Source: Demequina mangrovi
GTDB lineage: Bacteria > Actinomycetota > Actinomycetes > Actinomycetales > Demequinaceae
Assembly (NCBI RefSeq): GCF_000759715.1
Contig: NZ_BBLU01000006.1
Span: forward strand, 143,198-207,197
Reading direction: 5' to 3'
Length of the DNA stretch: 64,000 nucleotides
Within the stretch, counting starts at the first letter, position 1; every line of letters begins with the position of its first letter. Positions 43,071 through 56,782 of this stretch are shown here, piece after piece. The notes below the pieces were generated by a model that was not told the DNA's origin, did not search any database, and saw nothing but the letters and a program-made list of their open reading frames with translations. The position numbers and the translations under genes were made by a program.

Positions 43071-43298
43071 TCACCCGATCCCGCCCACGAACATGCTCGC
43101 GATCCCCACCACGCCGAGCACCACCCCGACGAACGCGAACGCGCGCGTGGGCGCGTGCCGGCGGTTGAGCGCATAGCCGCCGAGCGCGAGAAGCACGGCG
43201 ACGAACGCGAGCACCGGCACCGTGAGACCCACCATCCCGAGCACGGTCGAGGCGATCGCGAGAGGGAACGCGACCTCGGGATCGTCGTGGTCAGCCAT
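43071..43298 (-). CDS. Small two-helix membrane protein
   Basis: A 75-residue protein with helices at about residues 11-42 and 51-72, separated by NRRHAPTR, similar to DUF4190-like small membrane proteins. ATG at 43296-43298; 20 bases after the epimerase gene stop on the same strand. No function known. Confidence 0.6.
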   Translation of the reverse strand: MADHDDPEVAFPLAIASTVLGMVGLTVPVLAFVAVLLALGGYALNRRHAPTRAFAFVGVVLGVVGIASMFVGGIG

Positions 43299-43318
43299 CG
43301 GGTGGGTTGCCGCCGGGC

Positions 43319-44386
43319 TCAGCCGTCGGCCGGAGGAACCTCGGCGATGACCCGCGCGAGAGCGTCGAGGTAGATGCCTGCCACCGCGTCGAGCATGCGG
43401 TTGGCGCGGTCGTCGACGGTCTGGCGCGCCGCGTCCGCCTCGAACCACGCGATGGCCTCCGCCATCCCGACGTCGAACGGGATCCGCGCCTCCCACCCGG
43501 GGACCAGCCGCTTGATCTTGGAGGTGTCGTAGACCGCGGCGTGCATCTTGTCGCCGTAGATCCCGCCCGCCGAGGCCGGGCTCGCCGCCACCAGCGCGTC
43601 GGAGGGCACATGGACCGCGAGCTCCGCGAAGCGGGAGGCGTCGAGGCCTGCGGCCCGAGCGATCGTCGCGTGGATGCCCTCCCAGGTGAGCGCCTCGTCG
43701 GAGGTGACGTGGACCGCCTCGCCCAGGGCGGCCGAGTTGCCCAGCAGGCCCAGCATGGCCGCCGCCACGTCGCGCGCGTGAGTGAGCGTCCACAGCGACG
43801 TGCCGTCGCCCGGGATCGGGATCGGGGCGCCCCGGCGCATCCGGTCGACCAGCGTCCACGGATGGGAGGAGTTTCCTGTGTAACCCGGAATCTTCGACGG
43901 TCCGTAGGTGTGGGCGGGCCGCACGACGGTCCATGCCAGACCCGCCTCGGGTGCCCGTGCCCGCAGCACGGCCTCGCACTCCGCCTTGAGACGTGCGTAC
44001 TCCCAGAACGGGTTCTCCTGCGCGGTGTCCTCGGTCAGCGGATGGAGCCGGTCGAAGGACCGGTACGAGGCGGACGTGGCCACCAGCACGTACTGGTCCG
44101 TGAGCGGTGCGAAGGTCTCGACGTCCGCGGCGACGTGCTCGGGGGTGAAGGCGATGAACTGGACCACCGCGTCGAAGCGCTCCCGACGCAGCCGGGCGCC
44201 GTGCAGCACCGACCGCAGCGCCTCGGCGTCGGTGGCGTCCGCGTGGATCACATGCGCACCCGGCGGCGGTGTCGCCGCCTCGGATCGGCCGCGGTTGACG
44301 AGCGTGAGCTCGTGGCCTGCGGCGCTCGCCAGACCGGCGAGCTCGGACGAGATGAGGCCGGTGCCTCCGACGATGAGGATGCGCAT
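43319..44386 (-). CDS. NAD-dependent epimerase/dehydratase family protein
   Basis: A 355-residue extended SDR. VGGTGLISSELAGLA gives the GxxGxxG cofactor loop at residues 7-13, HADATD the adenine region, and a downstream VRPAHTYGPSKIPG block fits the nucleotide-sugar epimerase branch (in the place of the YxxxK motif it has EYARLKAECE). Probable role: nucleotide-sugar or isoflavone-reductase-like chemistry; substrate not deducible. Confidence 0.82.
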   Translation of the reverse strand: MRILIVGGTGLISSELAGLASAAGHELTLVNRGRSEAATPPPGAHVIHADATDAEALRSVLHGARLRRERFDAVVQFIAFTPEHVAADVETFAPLTDQYVLVATSASYRSFDRLHPLTEDTAQENPFWEYARLKAECEAVLRARAPEAGLAWTVVRPAHTYGPSKIPGYTGNSSHPWTLVDRMRRGAPIPIPGDGTSLWTLTHARDVAAAMLGLLGNSAALGEAVHVTSDEALTWEGIHATIARAAGLDASRFAELAVHVPSDALVAASPASAGGIYGDKMHAAVYDTSKIKRLVPGWEARIPFDVGMAEAIAWFEADAARQTVDDRANRMLDAVAGIYLDALARVIAEVPPADG

Positions 44387-44498
44387 GCGACGAGCCTAGG
44401 ACGGTCCGTAGGAATCCGTCAGCAGCTTCATCCGGTATGTGGGTTATCGCTGATTTGCAGGACTGTCGCGGCCCTGCCGGTCGCGGTAGCGTGGCGGC

Positions 44499-45182
44499 AT
44501 GGTCGAGGACCTGGTGCCGAATCTGAGGGCGGCGCTGGCCGGGATCCTTCCCCAGGGGTGGCGCGACTCCGCGCCCTGGGGATACCCGGGCCAGAGCGAG
44601 CTCGCGCTCATCACAGGAGTGTTCGCCGCGCAACTGCATGCGCAGGCGGTGGCCGACGTGGCCGACAGCGTCATGCGCCGGCGTCCCGGCAGCCTCCTCG
44701 ACGACCTCGCGGATCTCGAGGCCGTCGACCCCGTCGACCTGCGCCGCATCATCGGCGAGCGCTGGGGCGACTCGACCGTGCTCGGCGTGCCGCGCCGACG
44801 CGCTGACGTCATCCACGAGGCCGCGCGCCTGCTCGTCCACACCGGGGTGCGCACCTCGCGCGACCTCCAGGACGCCGCCATCACGCGCGGCGACCACCTC
44901 GCGACCCTGCTCCAGTCCGTGCGCGGCCTCGGACCGGGGACCTGGGCGTCGATCGCGTTCATGAGCCACGCGTCGGTCCTGCCGGACGATGCGGTGGTCG
45001 CGCTCGTGCGCGACTCCCTCGAGGCCGAGCGGGGGGACGTGGTGCTGGACCGTGAGAAGGTCGGCGACCTCATCCGCCTGTCGGCCGCGCGCATGGCCGT
45101 GGACGAGCGGGTGCTCTCCTACGCCCTCGGCCGCCGGGCCGAGGAGCTCGCTCGCGAGAAGGGCATCGTCGCCGCGTCGTGA
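44499..45182 (+). CDS. Hypothetical protein with HhH-like motif, tandem paralogue 1
   Basis: A 227-residue all-helical protein. VRGLGPGTWASIAFMSH near residue 140 looks like the helix-hairpin-helix of the HhH-GPD superfamily (endonuclease III), but no catalytic Lys/Asp pair or 4Fe-4S cysteines are present. It shares most of its length with the next gene: WRDSAPWGYP, SELALI.GVF, RWGDSTV. The two proteins start with MVE.LVP. Function unknown. Confidence 0.7.
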   Translation: MVEDLVPNLRAALAGILPQGWRDSAPWGYPGQSELALITGVFAAQLHAQAVADVADSVMRRRPGSLLDDLADLEAVDPVDLRRIIGERWGDSTVLGVPRRRADVIHEAARLLVHTGVRTSRDLQDAAITRGDHLATLLQSVRGLGPGTWASIAFMSHASVLPDDAVVALVRDSLEAERGDVVLDREKVGDLIRLSAARMAVDERVLSYALGRRAEELAREKGIVAAS

Positions 45183-45325
45183 CGGCGCACCCGCGCTGGG
45201 TCCGCGCGGCGCGCATGCTCGACGCCGCTGGATGCGCCGCCCGCGCGAGGATTCGCGGCATTGGTGCGGACACGCCCGAATCCGCCCCTCCGGGTCCCCG
45301 GTGCCCGGCACGGTAGCGTCGCGCC

Positions 45326-46063
45326 ATGGTCGAGACCCTGGTCCCCAGCCTGCACGCGGGCCTCGTGGCGATGCTGCCCCCGGGGTGGCGCGACTCGGCG
45401 CCGTGGGGCTACCCGCGGCACAGCGAGCTCGCCCTCATCGCCGGCGTCTTCGGCGCGCAGCTGCCCGCGCCCGCGGTCGGCACCGTGATCGACACCGTCA
45501 TGGTCAACCGCCCCCAGCGCGGCTTCGACGACCTGGTGGACCTGGTCGAGCTCGGCCCGATCGCCCTGCGGCACATCCTCGGCGCGCGCTGGGGCGACAG
45601 CACCGTGCCGGGTGTCGACCGTCTGCGCGCCGACGTGGTCCACGAGGCTGCGATCGCCCTGGTCGAGTCGGGTGTCTACAACGCCGCGTCCCTCGGCCAG
45701 GTGGCCCGGCAGCACACCGAGGAGCTCGGCATGCGGCTCCAGGACGTGCACGGCCTGGGTCCGGGCACCTGGGCGTCGATCTCCTTCATGGCGCATGTGC
45801 CGTCGCTGCCGGGGCATGCGGTGATGCGGATGGTGCACCAGGCCCTCGCCGCCGACCATCCAGACCTCGAGCTCGAGCCGGCCGAGGTCGCGGAGCTGCT
45901 CATGCTGACCGCGGAGCGGATGGCGACCCGCGAGCGCGTGCTCGCCTACGCCCTCAGCAAGCTCGCGGGACCCAGCAAGCGGCCCGAGCCGGCCGAGGCG
46001 GAGGGCGATGCCGCGACCGAGGGTGCGGCCGATGGCGCGACCGAGGCGGTCCCAGCAGGCTGA
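45326..46063 (+). CDS. Hypothetical protein with HhH-like motif, tandem paralogue 2
   Basis: A 245-residue paralogue of the preceding gene, with an added acidic Ala/Glu tail (PAEAEGDAATEGAADGATEA). VHGLGPGTWASISFMAH is the matching HhH-like segment. The 25 bases before both ATGs are also alike (CGGTAGCGT...CATGGTCGAG), consistent with a duplication that included the promoter. Confidence 0.7.
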   Translation: MVETLVPSLHAGLVAMLPPGWRDSAPWGYPRHSELALIAGVFGAQLPAPAVGTVIDTVMVNRPQRGFDDLVDLVELGPIALRHILGARWGDSTVPGVDRLRADVVHEAAIALVESGVYNAASLGQVARQHTEELGMRLQDVHGLGPGTWASISFMAHVPSLPGHAVMRMVHQALAADHPDLELEPAEVAELLMLTAERMATRERVLAYALSKLAGPSKRPEPAEAEGDAATEGAADGATEAVPAG

Positions 46064-46099
46064 CGGGCTGCCCGTGCGCTCCGAGCGACGCGCCGTCGC

Positions 46100-46600
46100 T
46101 CAGTAGACGGCGCGCGCGAGCAGCGCCACGTGCACGGTCCCGCCGCGCGTGTGCTGCTCGGCGACCCTCTGGAATCCGAGGTGCTCGTGGAACGTGACCG
46201 AGCCCGGGTTCGGAGGGTCGAGCTGGACCTCGGTGGTCACCTCGGTGGCTCCGCGCTCGCGCGCGCGCTCGAAGACCGACTCGTACAGCGCCCGGCCCAC
46301 GCCCGTGCCCTTGGCGGACTCGTGCACCACGATCCTGTCGATGTACTGGTGCCGGACCCCGCGCTCCTCGAACCACCGGTAGTTCTCGGACTCGTACGGC
46401 TGACCCATGCCGAGGCTCAGCAGGAACGCGATGATGCGGCGCGAACGGTCGGTCGCCACGAGGGCGACGTCGCACATCGCGTGGAGCGAGATCAGGTCCT
46501 CCTCGGAGAGGAGGTTGACCGCGGGGGACGCGGCCGCGTTCAGCTCGGCCACGGCCGAGATGTCCGTGGCGCGCATCACGCGGAGGCGGAGGGTCTGCAT
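46100..46600 (-). CDS. GNAT family N-acetyltransferase
   Basis: A 166-residue GNAT domain. The N-terminal MRATDISAVAELN is the beta1 region, IDRIVVHESAKGTGVGRALYESV is motif A with a GTGVGRAL acetyl-CoA loop near residue 99, and FHEHLGFQRVAE motif B. Substrate unknown. Convergent with the second paralogue, 36 bases apart. Confidence 0.83.
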   Translation of the reverse strand: MQTLRLRVMRATDISAVAELNAAASPAVNLLSEEDLISLHAMCDVALVATDRSRRIIAFLLSLGMGQPYESENYRWFEERGVRHQYIDRIVVHESAKGTGVGRALYESVFERARERGATEVTTEVQLDPPNPGSVTFHEHLGFQRVAEQHTRGGTVHVALLARAVY

Positions 46601-46671
46601 GCGCACATTCTGCCTGGGAGATGTGTCGGGCGCGTGTCGAGCGGGCGACACGCCGATGTTGACCCGCGGGT

Positions 46672-47661
46672 TCAGGGGTGAAGCAGCAGCTTCCCGCTGG
46701 TCGCGCGCGATTCGAGCGCGCGATGCGCCTCCGCGGCCTCCTCGAGCGAGTACCCGCGATCGATGCGCACGCTGAGGTCCCCGAGCAGGATCCCGTGGAA
46801 GATGTCGCTCGCGCGCCACTCGCGCTCCTCGGCCTCGGCCGTGAAGTCGGCGAGCGTCGGGCGGCTCAGCACCACCGAGCCGGCGGAGTTGAGGCGCTGC
46901 GGGTCGACCGGCTCGACCGGGCCCGAGGCGGCGCCGAAGAGCACCATCGCGCCGCGCCGGTGGAGCGAGGCGAGGGAGCCGTCGAAGGTGGTGCGACCCA
47001 CGCCGTCGTAGACCGCGGCGACGCCCTCGGGGACGATGCCGCGCACCGCCGCGGGGAGGTCGGTCGCGATGTCGTCCATGAGGTCGTAGCGGAGCACATG
47101 CGAGGCGCCGGCCTGGAGCGCGATGCGCTCCTTGGCGTCCGACCCGACGGTGCCGATGACCGTCGCGCCGCGCGCGACCGCGAGCTGGGTGAGCAGCAGG
47201 CCCACGCCGCCCGCGGCGGCGTGCACCAGCACCGCGTCGCCCGGCATCACCGCGTACGAGGACGTGACGAGGTAGTGCGCCGTGAGCCCCTGGAGCATCG
47301 CGGCGGCGGCCATGTCGAGCTCGACGTCCTCCGGCACGGGGTAGACGTCGGAGACGGACAGGCTCACGTACTCGGCGTAGGAGCCCTGCGTGAACGCCCA
47401 CGCGACGCCCTCGCCCTCTACCAGGTGCTCGACGCCCTCGCCGACCTCGACGATCGTCCCGGCGCCCTCCTTGCCCGGCACGAAGGGGAGGTCCATGGGG
47501 TAGGCCCCGGAGCGCTGGTAGGTGTCGATGAAGTTGACGCCGGCGGCCTCGACGCGGACCACCACGTGGCCGGGCGTGGCGACAGGACGCTCGAGCTCGA
47601 CCAGCTCGAGCACCTCGGGGCCACCATGCCGCGTCACCTGGATCGCTCTCACGGGCAGCAT
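46672..47661 (-). CDS. Zinc-independent quinone oxidoreductase (MDR superfamily)
   Basis: A 329-residue medium-chain reductase. [18 protein letters not shown] is the QOR N-terminal block, [14 protein letters not shown] the NADPH-binding AxxGGVG motif at about residues 149-162, and no structural or catalytic zinc cysteines are seen. It reduces quinones or enones with NADPH. Divergent from argC. Confidence 0.88.
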   Translation of the reverse strand: MLPVRAIQVTRHGGPEVLELVELERPVATPGHVVVRVEAAGVNFIDTYQRSGAYPMDLPFVPGKEGAGTIVEVGEGVEHLVEGEGVAWAFTQGSYAEYVSLSVSDVYPVPEDVELDMAAAAMLQGLTAHYLVTSSYAVMPGDAVLVHAAAGGVGLLLTQLAVARGATVIGTVGSDAKERIALQAGASHVLRYDLMDDIATDLPAAVRGIVPEGVAAVYDGVGRTTFDGSLASLHRRGAMVLFGAASGPVEPVDPQRLNSAGSVVLSRPTLADFTAEAEEREWRASDIFHGILLGDLSVRIDRGYSLEEAAEAHRALESRATSGKLLLHP

Positions 47662-47695
47662 CGTACGCGGTGAGGCGCTGAATCATGCAATCGCA

Positions 47696-47709
47696 TGTAT
47701 GGTTATGCA
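47696..47709 (+). promoter_or_regulatory. ARG box overlapping the argC start
   Basis: TGTATGGTTATGCA fits the ArgR half-site pair TGnAT-N4-ATnCA and ends one base before the ATG at 47711. A neighbouring dyad ATGC-AATC-GCAT lies at about 47685-47696. TATGGT (47698-47703) is a likely -10, giving a leaderless argC message that bound ArgR would block. Confidence 0.72.
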
Positions 47710-47710
47710 T

Positions 47711-48754
47711 ATGAGCATCCGTGTCGCTGTGTCAGGTGCCTCCGGCTACGTCGGAGGGGAGGTGCTGCGCGTGTTCTCCGGCCACCCGGACGTCGAGTTC
47801 GGCGCCCTCACCGCGCACTCGAGCGCGGGCGACGCGCTCGGGGCGCACCAGCCGCACCTGCGGCCCCTCGCGGACCGGATCATCGTCGAGACCAGCGCCG
47901 ACACCCTCGCGGGGCATGACGTCGTGGTCCTCGCGCTCCCGCACGGCGCGAGCGCCGAGATCGCCGCGCAGCTCCCGCCCGAGACCCTCGTCATCGACTG
48001 CGGCGCGGACCACCGCCTCGCCGACCCGCAGGCCTGGGCCGAGTACTACGGCGGCGCGCACGCGGGCACCTGGCCCTACGGCATGCCCGAGCTCATCACG
48101 CCCGAGGGCCACCAGCGCGACGCCCTGCCCGGCACCCGCCGCATCGCCGTCCCCGGCTGCAACGTCACCGCCGTCACCCTCGCGCTGCAGCCCGGCATCG
48201 CCGCGGGCGTGGTCGACCCGACCGACATCGTCGCCGTCCTCGCGAACGGCTACTCGGGCGCGGGGAAGAAGCTCGCGCCGCACCTGCTCGCCTCCGAGGC
48301 GCTCGGCGCCGCGGCGCCGTACGCCGTGGGCGGCTCGCACCGCCACATCCCGGAGATCGTCCAGAACCTCACCTCGGCCGGCGCGGCCGACGTGCGCCTC
48401 AGCTTCACCCCGACGCTCGTGCCGATGGCGCGTGGCATCCTCGCGACGGTCACCGCGCCGCTCGCCGCCGGGGTCAACGTCGAGGCCGTGCGCGCCGCGT
48501 GGGAGACCGCGTACGCCGACGAGCCCTTCGTCCACCTGCTGCCCGAGGGCCAGTGGCCCACCACGGCGGCGACGCTCGGCGCCAACACGTGCCTCATGCA
48601 GGTCGCGGTCGACGGCAAGGCGGGACGCGTCGTGGTCGTCGCGGCCATCGACAACCTCGTCAAGGGCACGGCCGGCGCCGCGCTCCAGTCCATGAACGTC
48701 GCCCTCGGCCTCGAGGAGACCCTGGGCCTCAGCACGATCGGAACCGCACCGTGA
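47711..48754 (+). CDS. argC: N-acetyl-gamma-glutamyl-phosphate reductase
   Basis: A 347-residue enzyme. [15 protein letters not shown] is the NADP-binding motif, and [15 protein letters not shown] contains the catalytic Cys (family PGCYPT/N-type). It converts N-acetylglutamyl phosphate to the semialdehyde, third step of ornithine synthesis. The ATG at 47711 is leaderless; an upstream in-frame start is not needed. It overlaps argJ by 4 bases (GTGA). Confidence 0.95.
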   Translation: MSIRVAVSGASGYVGGEVLRVFSGHPDVEFGALTAHSSAGDALGAHQPHLRPLADRIIVETSADTLAGHDVVVLALPHGASAEIAAQLPPETLVIDCGADHRLADPQAWAEYYGGAHAGTWPYGMPELITPEGHQRDALPGTRRIAVPGCNVTAVTLALQPGIAAGVVDPTDIVAVLANGYSGAGKKLAPHLLASEALGAAAPYAVGGSHRHIPEIVQNLTSAGAADVRLSFTPTLVPMARGILATVTAPLAAGVNVEAVRAAWETAYADEPFVHLLPEGQWPTTAATLGANTCLMQVAVDGKAGRVVVVAAIDNLVKGTAGAALQSMNVALGLEETLGLSTIGTAP

Positions 48755-49926
48755 GCATCACCGCAGCGCAGGGATTCCTGGCATCCGGGGTCGTCGCCGG
48801 CCTCAAGTCGACGGGCGCGCGCGACGTCGCCCTCGTGGTCAACACCGGCCCCGAGAAGGTCGCGGCGGGCGTCTTCACGTCGAACCGCGTGGTCGCCGCT
48901 CCCGTGACCTGGTCGCGCCAGGTCCTCGCCGACGCCCGCGTCGATGCGGTGGTCCTCAACTCGGGCGGCGCGAACGCCGCGACCGGCGCCGAGGGGTTCC
49001 TCGACACCCACCGCACGGCCGAGCACGTCGCCTCGGCGCTCCAGGGCTCCGGCCGCGACACGTCGCCCGGCGACGTCGCCGTGTGCAGCACCGGCCTCAT
49101 CGGCGTGCGCCTGCCGATGGGCCGCCTCCTCGACGGAGTGGACGATGCGGTGGCGACGCTGACCGAGGACGGCGGGGCCGATGCGGCGCTCGCCATCATG
49201 ACCACGGACACCGTGCCCAAGGAGGCCGTCGCCGGGTCGGACGGCTGGACCGTCGGCGGCATGGCGAAGGGCGCGGGCATGCTCGCCCCGGGGCTCGCCA
49301 CGATGCTGTGCGTCATCACCACCGACGCGTCGCTCGACGCCTCGCGCGCCGACGCCGCGCTGGTCGACGCCGTGCGGTCGACGTTCAACCGCGTCGACTC
49401 CGACGGCTGCATGTCGACCAACGACACCGTGCTGCTGCTCGCGAGCGGCGCCTCCGGCATCGTCCCCGAGGAGGGCGCCTTCGAGGACGCGCTCCGCGCG
49501 GTGTGCGCCGAGCTCGCGCGCGGGCTGGTCGCGGACGCCGAGGGCGCGAGCCACGACATCGCGGTGACCGTGGCCAACGCCACCACCGAGGACGCCGCCG
49601 AGGCGGTCGCGCGGGCCATCACGCGGTCCAACCTCTTCAAGGCCGCGATCTTCGGCAACGACCCCAACTGGGGGCGCATCATCTCCGCCGCGGGCACCGT
49701 CCCGGAGGACGTCGCGCCCTTCGACGCGACGCAGCTGGACGTCACCGTCAACGGCGTGCAGGTGTGCCGGGCGTCGGGCGTCGGCGACCCCCGCGAAGGG
49801 GTGGATCTCACCGGCCGCGAGGTCCGCATCGTGCTCGATCTCCACGCCGGCGACGCCGAGGCGACCGTCTGGACCAACGACCTCACGCACGACTACGTCC
49901 ACGAGAACAGCGCGTACTCCTCATGA
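48751..49926 (+). CDS. argJ: Bifunctional glutamate N-acetyltransferase/ornithine acetyltransferase
   Basis: A 391-residue protein from GTG overlapping the argC stop. [18 protein letters not shown] contains the ArgJ signature, including the Ala-Thr autocleavage site (ATML); Thr becomes the N-terminal nucleophile of the beta chain. [18 protein letters not shown] is another family block. It recycles the acetyl group between ornithine and glutamate, so no separate argE is needed. Confidence 0.95.
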   Translation: MSITAAQGFLASGVVAGLKSTGARDVALVVNTGPEKVAAGVFTSNRVVAAPVTWSRQVLADARVDAVVLNSGGANAATGAEGFLDTHRTAEHVASALQGSGRDTSPGDVAVCSTGLIGVRLPMGRLLDGVDDAVATLTEDGGADAALAIMTTDTVPKEAVAGSDGWTVGGMAKGAGMLAPGLATMLCVITTDASLDASRADAALVDAVRSTFNRVDSDGCMSTNDTVLLLASGASGIVPEEGAFEDALRAVCAELARGLVADAEGASHDIAVTVANATTEDAAEAVARAITRSNLFKAAIFGNDPNWGRIISAAGTVPEDVAPFDATQLDVTVNGVQVCRASGVGDPREGVDLTGREVRIVLDLHAGDAEATVWTNDLTHDYVHENSAYSS

Positions 49927-50849
49927 ACGGGACCCCGGTGAACACGATCCCCACGCCCGACCTCACCCCGCAGCAGAAGGTGGGCGTCCTCATCGACGCC
50001 ATGCCCTGGATCGAGCAGTTCGCGGGCGCGATCGTCGTCATCAAGTACGGCGGCAACGCCATGATCGACGAGAACCTCAAGCGCGCCTTCGCGCAGGACA
50101 TCGTCCACCTGCGGCTGCTCGGCCTCCACCCGGTGGTCGTCCACGGCGGAGGCCCGCAGATCTCGGGGATGCTGAGCAAGCTCGGCATCGAGTCCGAGTT
50201 CCGCGGCGGGCTCCGCGTCACCACGCCCGAGGCGATGGACGTGGTCCGCATGGTCCTCACCGGCCAGGTCTCGCGCGAGCTCGTCGGGCTCATCAACGAC
50301 CACGGCCCGCACGCGGTGGGGCTGTCGGGCGAGGACGCCGGGATGCTGCAGGCGAAGCGTCGCCACGCGATCGTCGACGGGGAGGCGGTCGACGTCGGCC
50401 TCGTCGGGGACGTCGTGAAGGTCAACCCGGGCGCGGTCACCGACATCATCGAGGCCGGCCGCATCCCCGTGGTGAGCACCGTCGCGCCCGATGTCGACGA
50501 CCCGACCCAGGTGCTGAACGTCAACGCCGACACCGCCGCCGCGGCCCTCGCGATCGCGCTGCGCGCCCGCAAGCTCATCGTCCTCACCGACGTCGAGGGG
50601 CTGTACTCGGCCTGGCCGGACCGCTCGTCGCTGATCTCCGAGATCAGCGCCAAGGAGCTCGAGGACATGCTGCCCTCGCTCGAGTCGGGCATGCGGCCCA
50701 AGATGGAGGCGTGCCTGCGCGCCGTCCGCGGAGGCGTGCCGCAGGCGCACGTCATCGACGGTCGCGAGCCGCACTCGATCCTCGCCGAGGTCTTCACATC
50801 GGCGGGCTTCGGGACGATGGTGCGCCAGGACAAGGAGGTCTGGGTATGA
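49923..50849 (+). CDS. argB: Acetylglutamate kinase
   Basis: A 308-residue amino-acid kinase. [10 protein letters not shown] is the N-terminal Lys-Gly-Gly phosphate site, VHGGGPQI the acetylglutamate/ATP loop, and [13 protein letters not shown] the C-terminal Asp region. It phosphorylates N-acetylglutamate and is the usual arginine-feedback point; an extended N-terminus ([20 protein letters not shown]) matches arginine-sensitive hexameric kinases. ATGA overlaps with argJ and argD. Confidence 0.95.
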   Translation: MNGTPVNTIPTPDLTPQQKVGVLIDAMPWIEQFAGAIVVIKYGGNAMIDENLKRAFAQDIVHLRLLGLHPVVVHGGGPQISGMLSKLGIESEFRGGLRVTTPEAMDVVRMVLTGQVSRELVGLINDHGPHAVGLSGEDAGMLQAKRRHAIVDGEAVDVGLVGDVVKVNPGAVTDIIEAGRIPVVSTVAPDVDDPTQVLNVNADTAAAALAIALRARKLIVLTDVEGLYSAWPDRSSLISEISAKELEDMLPSLESGMRPKMEACLRAVRGGVPQAHVIDGREPHSILAEVFTSAGFGTMVRQDKEVWV

Positions 50850-52081
50850 CGGACCTGGGAACGCACGGCGAGGCGGGGCTCGAGCGGGGCAGGGTCGACC
50901 TGCAGCGCTACGGGCACGCGCTCATGGGCACGTACGGCGAGCCGATGCGCGTCCTCACCCGCGGCGAGGGCAGCTGGGTGTGGGACGCCGACGGCAACCG
51001 CTACCTCGACCTCCTCGGCGGCATCGCCGTCAACGCGCTCGGTCACGGCCATCCCGCGTGGGTCGCCGCGATCGCGCAGCAGGCCGCGACCCTCGCCCAC
51101 ACCTCGAACTTCTTCGCGACCGAGCCGCAGATCCGGCTCGCCGAGCGCCTCCTCGAGCTCGCGCAGGCGCCGCACGGCTCGCGCGTGTTCTTCTGCAACT
51201 CGGGGACCGAGGCCAACGAGGCCGCCTTCAAGATGGCGCGCAAGACAGGCAAGCGCACCGTCATCGCGCTCGAGGGCGGCTTCCACGGCCGGTCCATGGG
51301 CGCGCTGTCGATGACCCACAAGGAGGCGCTCCGCGCGCCGTTCGCGCCGCTGCTCGAGCACATGGTCTTCGTGCCGCGGGACGACGTCGACGCGCTGAAG
51401 GCCGCCGTCGCCGAGAACGCCGCGGACCTCGCGGCGATCATCCTCGAGCCCATCCAGGGGGAGTCGGGCGTGCGTCCGCTGTCGCACGCGTTCCTCGCGA
51501 TGGCGCGCGAGCTCACGCTCCGCCACGAGGCGCTGCTGGTGATGGACGAGGTGCAGACCGGGGTCGCGCGCACCGGCGCCTGGTTCGCGCACCAGCTCGC
51601 CGGGATCCAGCCCGACGTCATGACCCTCGCGAAGGGCCTGGGCGGCGGCTTCCCCATCGGCGCGGTGATCGCGTTCGGGGAGAAGGCGGGCGGGCTGCTC
51701 GTCAAGGGCGACCACGGCACCACGTTCGGCGGCAACGCGCTCGCGGCGGCCGCCGCGAACGCGACGCTCGACGTGATCCAGGAGCAGGACCTCCTCGCGC
51801 ACGCGAAGACGGTCGGGGAGCACCTGCGCACGTCGCTGGAGGCGCTTGACGGGGTGGTCGAGGTGCGCGGCGAGGGGCTGATGCTCGGGATCGGCCTCGC
51901 GGCGCCCGTGAGCGCCGCGGTCGCGAAGGCCGCGGTCGACGCCGGCTTCATCGTCAACCCGCCGTCGCCCGACACGATCCGTCTGGTGCCGGCCCTCACC
52001 CTCACCACGGCGGAAGCCGACCTCTTCATCGCGTGGATGGCCGAGCACGCCACCCGCCTCATCTCGGAAGGCTCCGCATGA
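50846..52081 (+). CDS. argD: Acetylornithine aminotransferase
   Basis: A 411-residue class III PLP aminotransferase. [16 protein letters not shown] and [12 protein letters not shown] hold cofactor-binding residues, [11 protein letters not shown] the PLP-ring Asp, and [13 protein letters not shown] the Schiff-base Lys. It makes N-acetylornithine from the semialdehyde with glutamate. ATGA overlaps at both ends. Confidence 0.95.
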   Translation: MTDLGTHGEAGLERGRVDLQRYGHALMGTYGEPMRVLTRGEGSWVWDADGNRYLDLLGGIAVNALGHGHPAWVAAIAQQAATLAHTSNFFATEPQIRLAERLLELAQAPHGSRVFFCNSGTEANEAAFKMARKTGKRTVIALEGGFHGRSMGALSMTHKEALRAPFAPLLEHMVFVPRDDVDALKAAVAENAADLAAIILEPIQGESGVRPLSHAFLAMARELTLRHEALLVMDEVQTGVARTGAWFAHQLAGIQPDVMTLAKGLGGGFPIGAVIAFGEKAGGLLVKGDHGTTFGGNALAAAAANATLDVIQEQDLLAHAKTVGEHLRTSLEALDGVVEVRGEGLMLGIGLAAPVSAAVAKAAVDAGFIVNPPSPDTIRLVPALTLTTAEADLFIAWMAEHATRLISEGSA

Positions 52082-53019
52082 GCGACCGTCCCACCCGCCA
52101 CTTCCTGCGCGACGACGACATCTCCGCCGCCGAGCAGCGCGAGATCCTCGAGCTCGCCCTCGCGTTCCGGAAGGACCGCCACCTCGAGCAGCCCTTCGCG
52201 GGCCCGCAGGCGGTCGCGATCATCTTCGACAAGCCGTCGACCCGCACCCGGGTGTCCTTCTCGACCGGCGTCGCCGAGCTGGGCGGCTACCCGCTGGTGA
52301 TCGACTCCGCGACCTCGCAGCTGGGACGCGGCGAGCCGGTCGCCGACACGGCGCGCGTGCTCGAGTCGATGGTGAGCGCGATCGTGTGGCGCACCTTCGG
52401 CCAGGAGCTCATCGAGGAGATGGCCGCGCACTCGAGCAAGCCGGTGGTCAACGCGCTGACCGACTCGTTCCACCCGTGCCAGATCCTCGCCGACCTCGCG
52501 GCGGTGGCCGATGCGCGCGGCGGCGTCGACGCCCTCGCCGGCCTCTCGCTCGCGTACGTGGGCGACGGCGCGAACAACATGGCGCACTCGTACCTGCTCG
52601 GCGGCGCCCTCGCCGGGATGCACGTGCGGATCGGGGCGCCCGCCGACTACATGCCCGACGAGCGCATCGTCCTCGACGCGAAGCGCATCGCCGCGGAGCA
52701 GGGCGGCTCGATCACCGTCACCACCTCGCACGACGACGCCGTCGCGGGCGCCGACATCATCGCCACCGACACCTGGGTGTCGATGGGCGACGAGGACCAG
52801 TACGCCGCCCGCGCGCACGTCTTCGGCGGCTACCAGGTCAACGCCCACAGCCTCGAGATCGCGAACGACGGCGCCCAGGTGCTCCACTGCCTGCCGGCGT
52901 ACCGCGGCAAGGAGATCACCGCGGACGTCATCGACGGCCCGCAGTCGATCGTGTGGCTCGAGGCCGAGTACCGGCTCCACGCGCAGAAGGCGCTCCTCGC
53001 ATGGCTGGCACGACGATGA
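52078..53019 (+). CDS. argF: Ornithine carbamoyltransferase
   Basis: A 313-residue enzyme. FDKPSTRTRVSF is the carbamoyl-phosphate-binding STRTR, DSFHPCQILADL the HPCQ motif and VLHCLPAYRGKEI the HCLP ornithine-binding loop. It forms citrulline. ATGA couplings with argD and argR. Confidence 0.95.
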   Translation: MSDRPTRHFLRDDDISAAEQREILELALAFRKDRHLEQPFAGPQAVAIIFDKPSTRTRVSFSTGVAELGGYPLVIDSATSQLGRGEPVADTARVLESMVSAIVWRTFGQELIEEMAAHSSKPVVNALTDSFHPCQILADLAAVADARGGVDALAGLSLAYVGDGANNMAHSYLLGGALAGMHVRIGAPADYMPDERIVLDAKRIAAEQGGSITVTTSHDDAVAGADIIATDTWVSMGDEDQYAARAHVFGGYQVNAHSLEIANDGAQVLHCLPAYRGKEITADVIDGPQSIVWLEAEYRLHAQKALLAWLARR

Positions 53020-53504
53020 GCCACGGCGTCCCGCACACCAAGGCCGCGCGCCAGGCGCTCGTGCGCCAGCTCATCGAGGCGAACAGCGTCGAGTCGCAGA
53101 CCCAGCTCGCGGCGATGCTCGAGACCGAGGGGCTCCACGCGACCCAGGCGACGCTGTCCCGCGACCTCGTCGAGATCGGCGCCATCAAGGTCCGCAACGC
53201 CGACGGCCGGCTCACGTACGCGACGCAGGCGATCCTCGAGTCGATCGAGGACACCGGCGCGCGCCTCAACCGCCTGTGCGCCGAGCTCCTGCATTCTGCT
53301 GCCGGGAGCGCCAACCTCACCGTGCTGCGCACGCCGGAAGGCGCCGCGCAGTTCCTCGCGATGGCGATCGACTCGCACGACGACCCCGACCTGCTTGGGA
53401 CCGTCGCCGGGGACGACACCATCCTCGTCATCGCCGCCGATCCGCTCGGCGGCGAGCGCCTCGCAAGCAAGTTCCTCGACCGCGCGAGCGGTCTCCACAG
53501 CTGA
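53016..53504 (+). CDS. argR: Arginine repressor
   Basis: A 162-residue ArgR: N-terminal winged helix with ATQATLSRDLVEIGAIKVRN (about residues 43-62) and C-terminal arginine-binding trimerisation domain with the GTVAGDDTILVIA motif. With arginine it binds ARG boxes such as the one at 47696. Coded at the end of the overlapped argCJBDF run, so it is autoregulated. Confidence 0.94.
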   Translation: MSHGVPHTKAARQALVRQLIEANSVESQTQLAAMLETEGLHATQATLSRDLVEIGAIKVRNADGRLTYATQAILESIEDTGARLNRLCAELLHSAAGSANLTVLRTPEGAAQFLAMAIDSHDDPDLLGTVAGDDTILVIAADPLGGERLASKFLDRASGLHS

Positions 53505-53529
53505 ACCCGACCCTTAGGAAAGAGAAGAC

Positions 53530-54729
<1,200 letters not shown>

Positions 54730-54737
54730 TCGCCTAG

Positions 54738-56713
<1,976 letters not shown>

Positions 56714-56782
56714 AGCCCCACCGTAGCGCCGGTCGCTGTCGTACCCCAGGGGTAGCGTCGAAGACGGGCGGAAGGGGCACGC

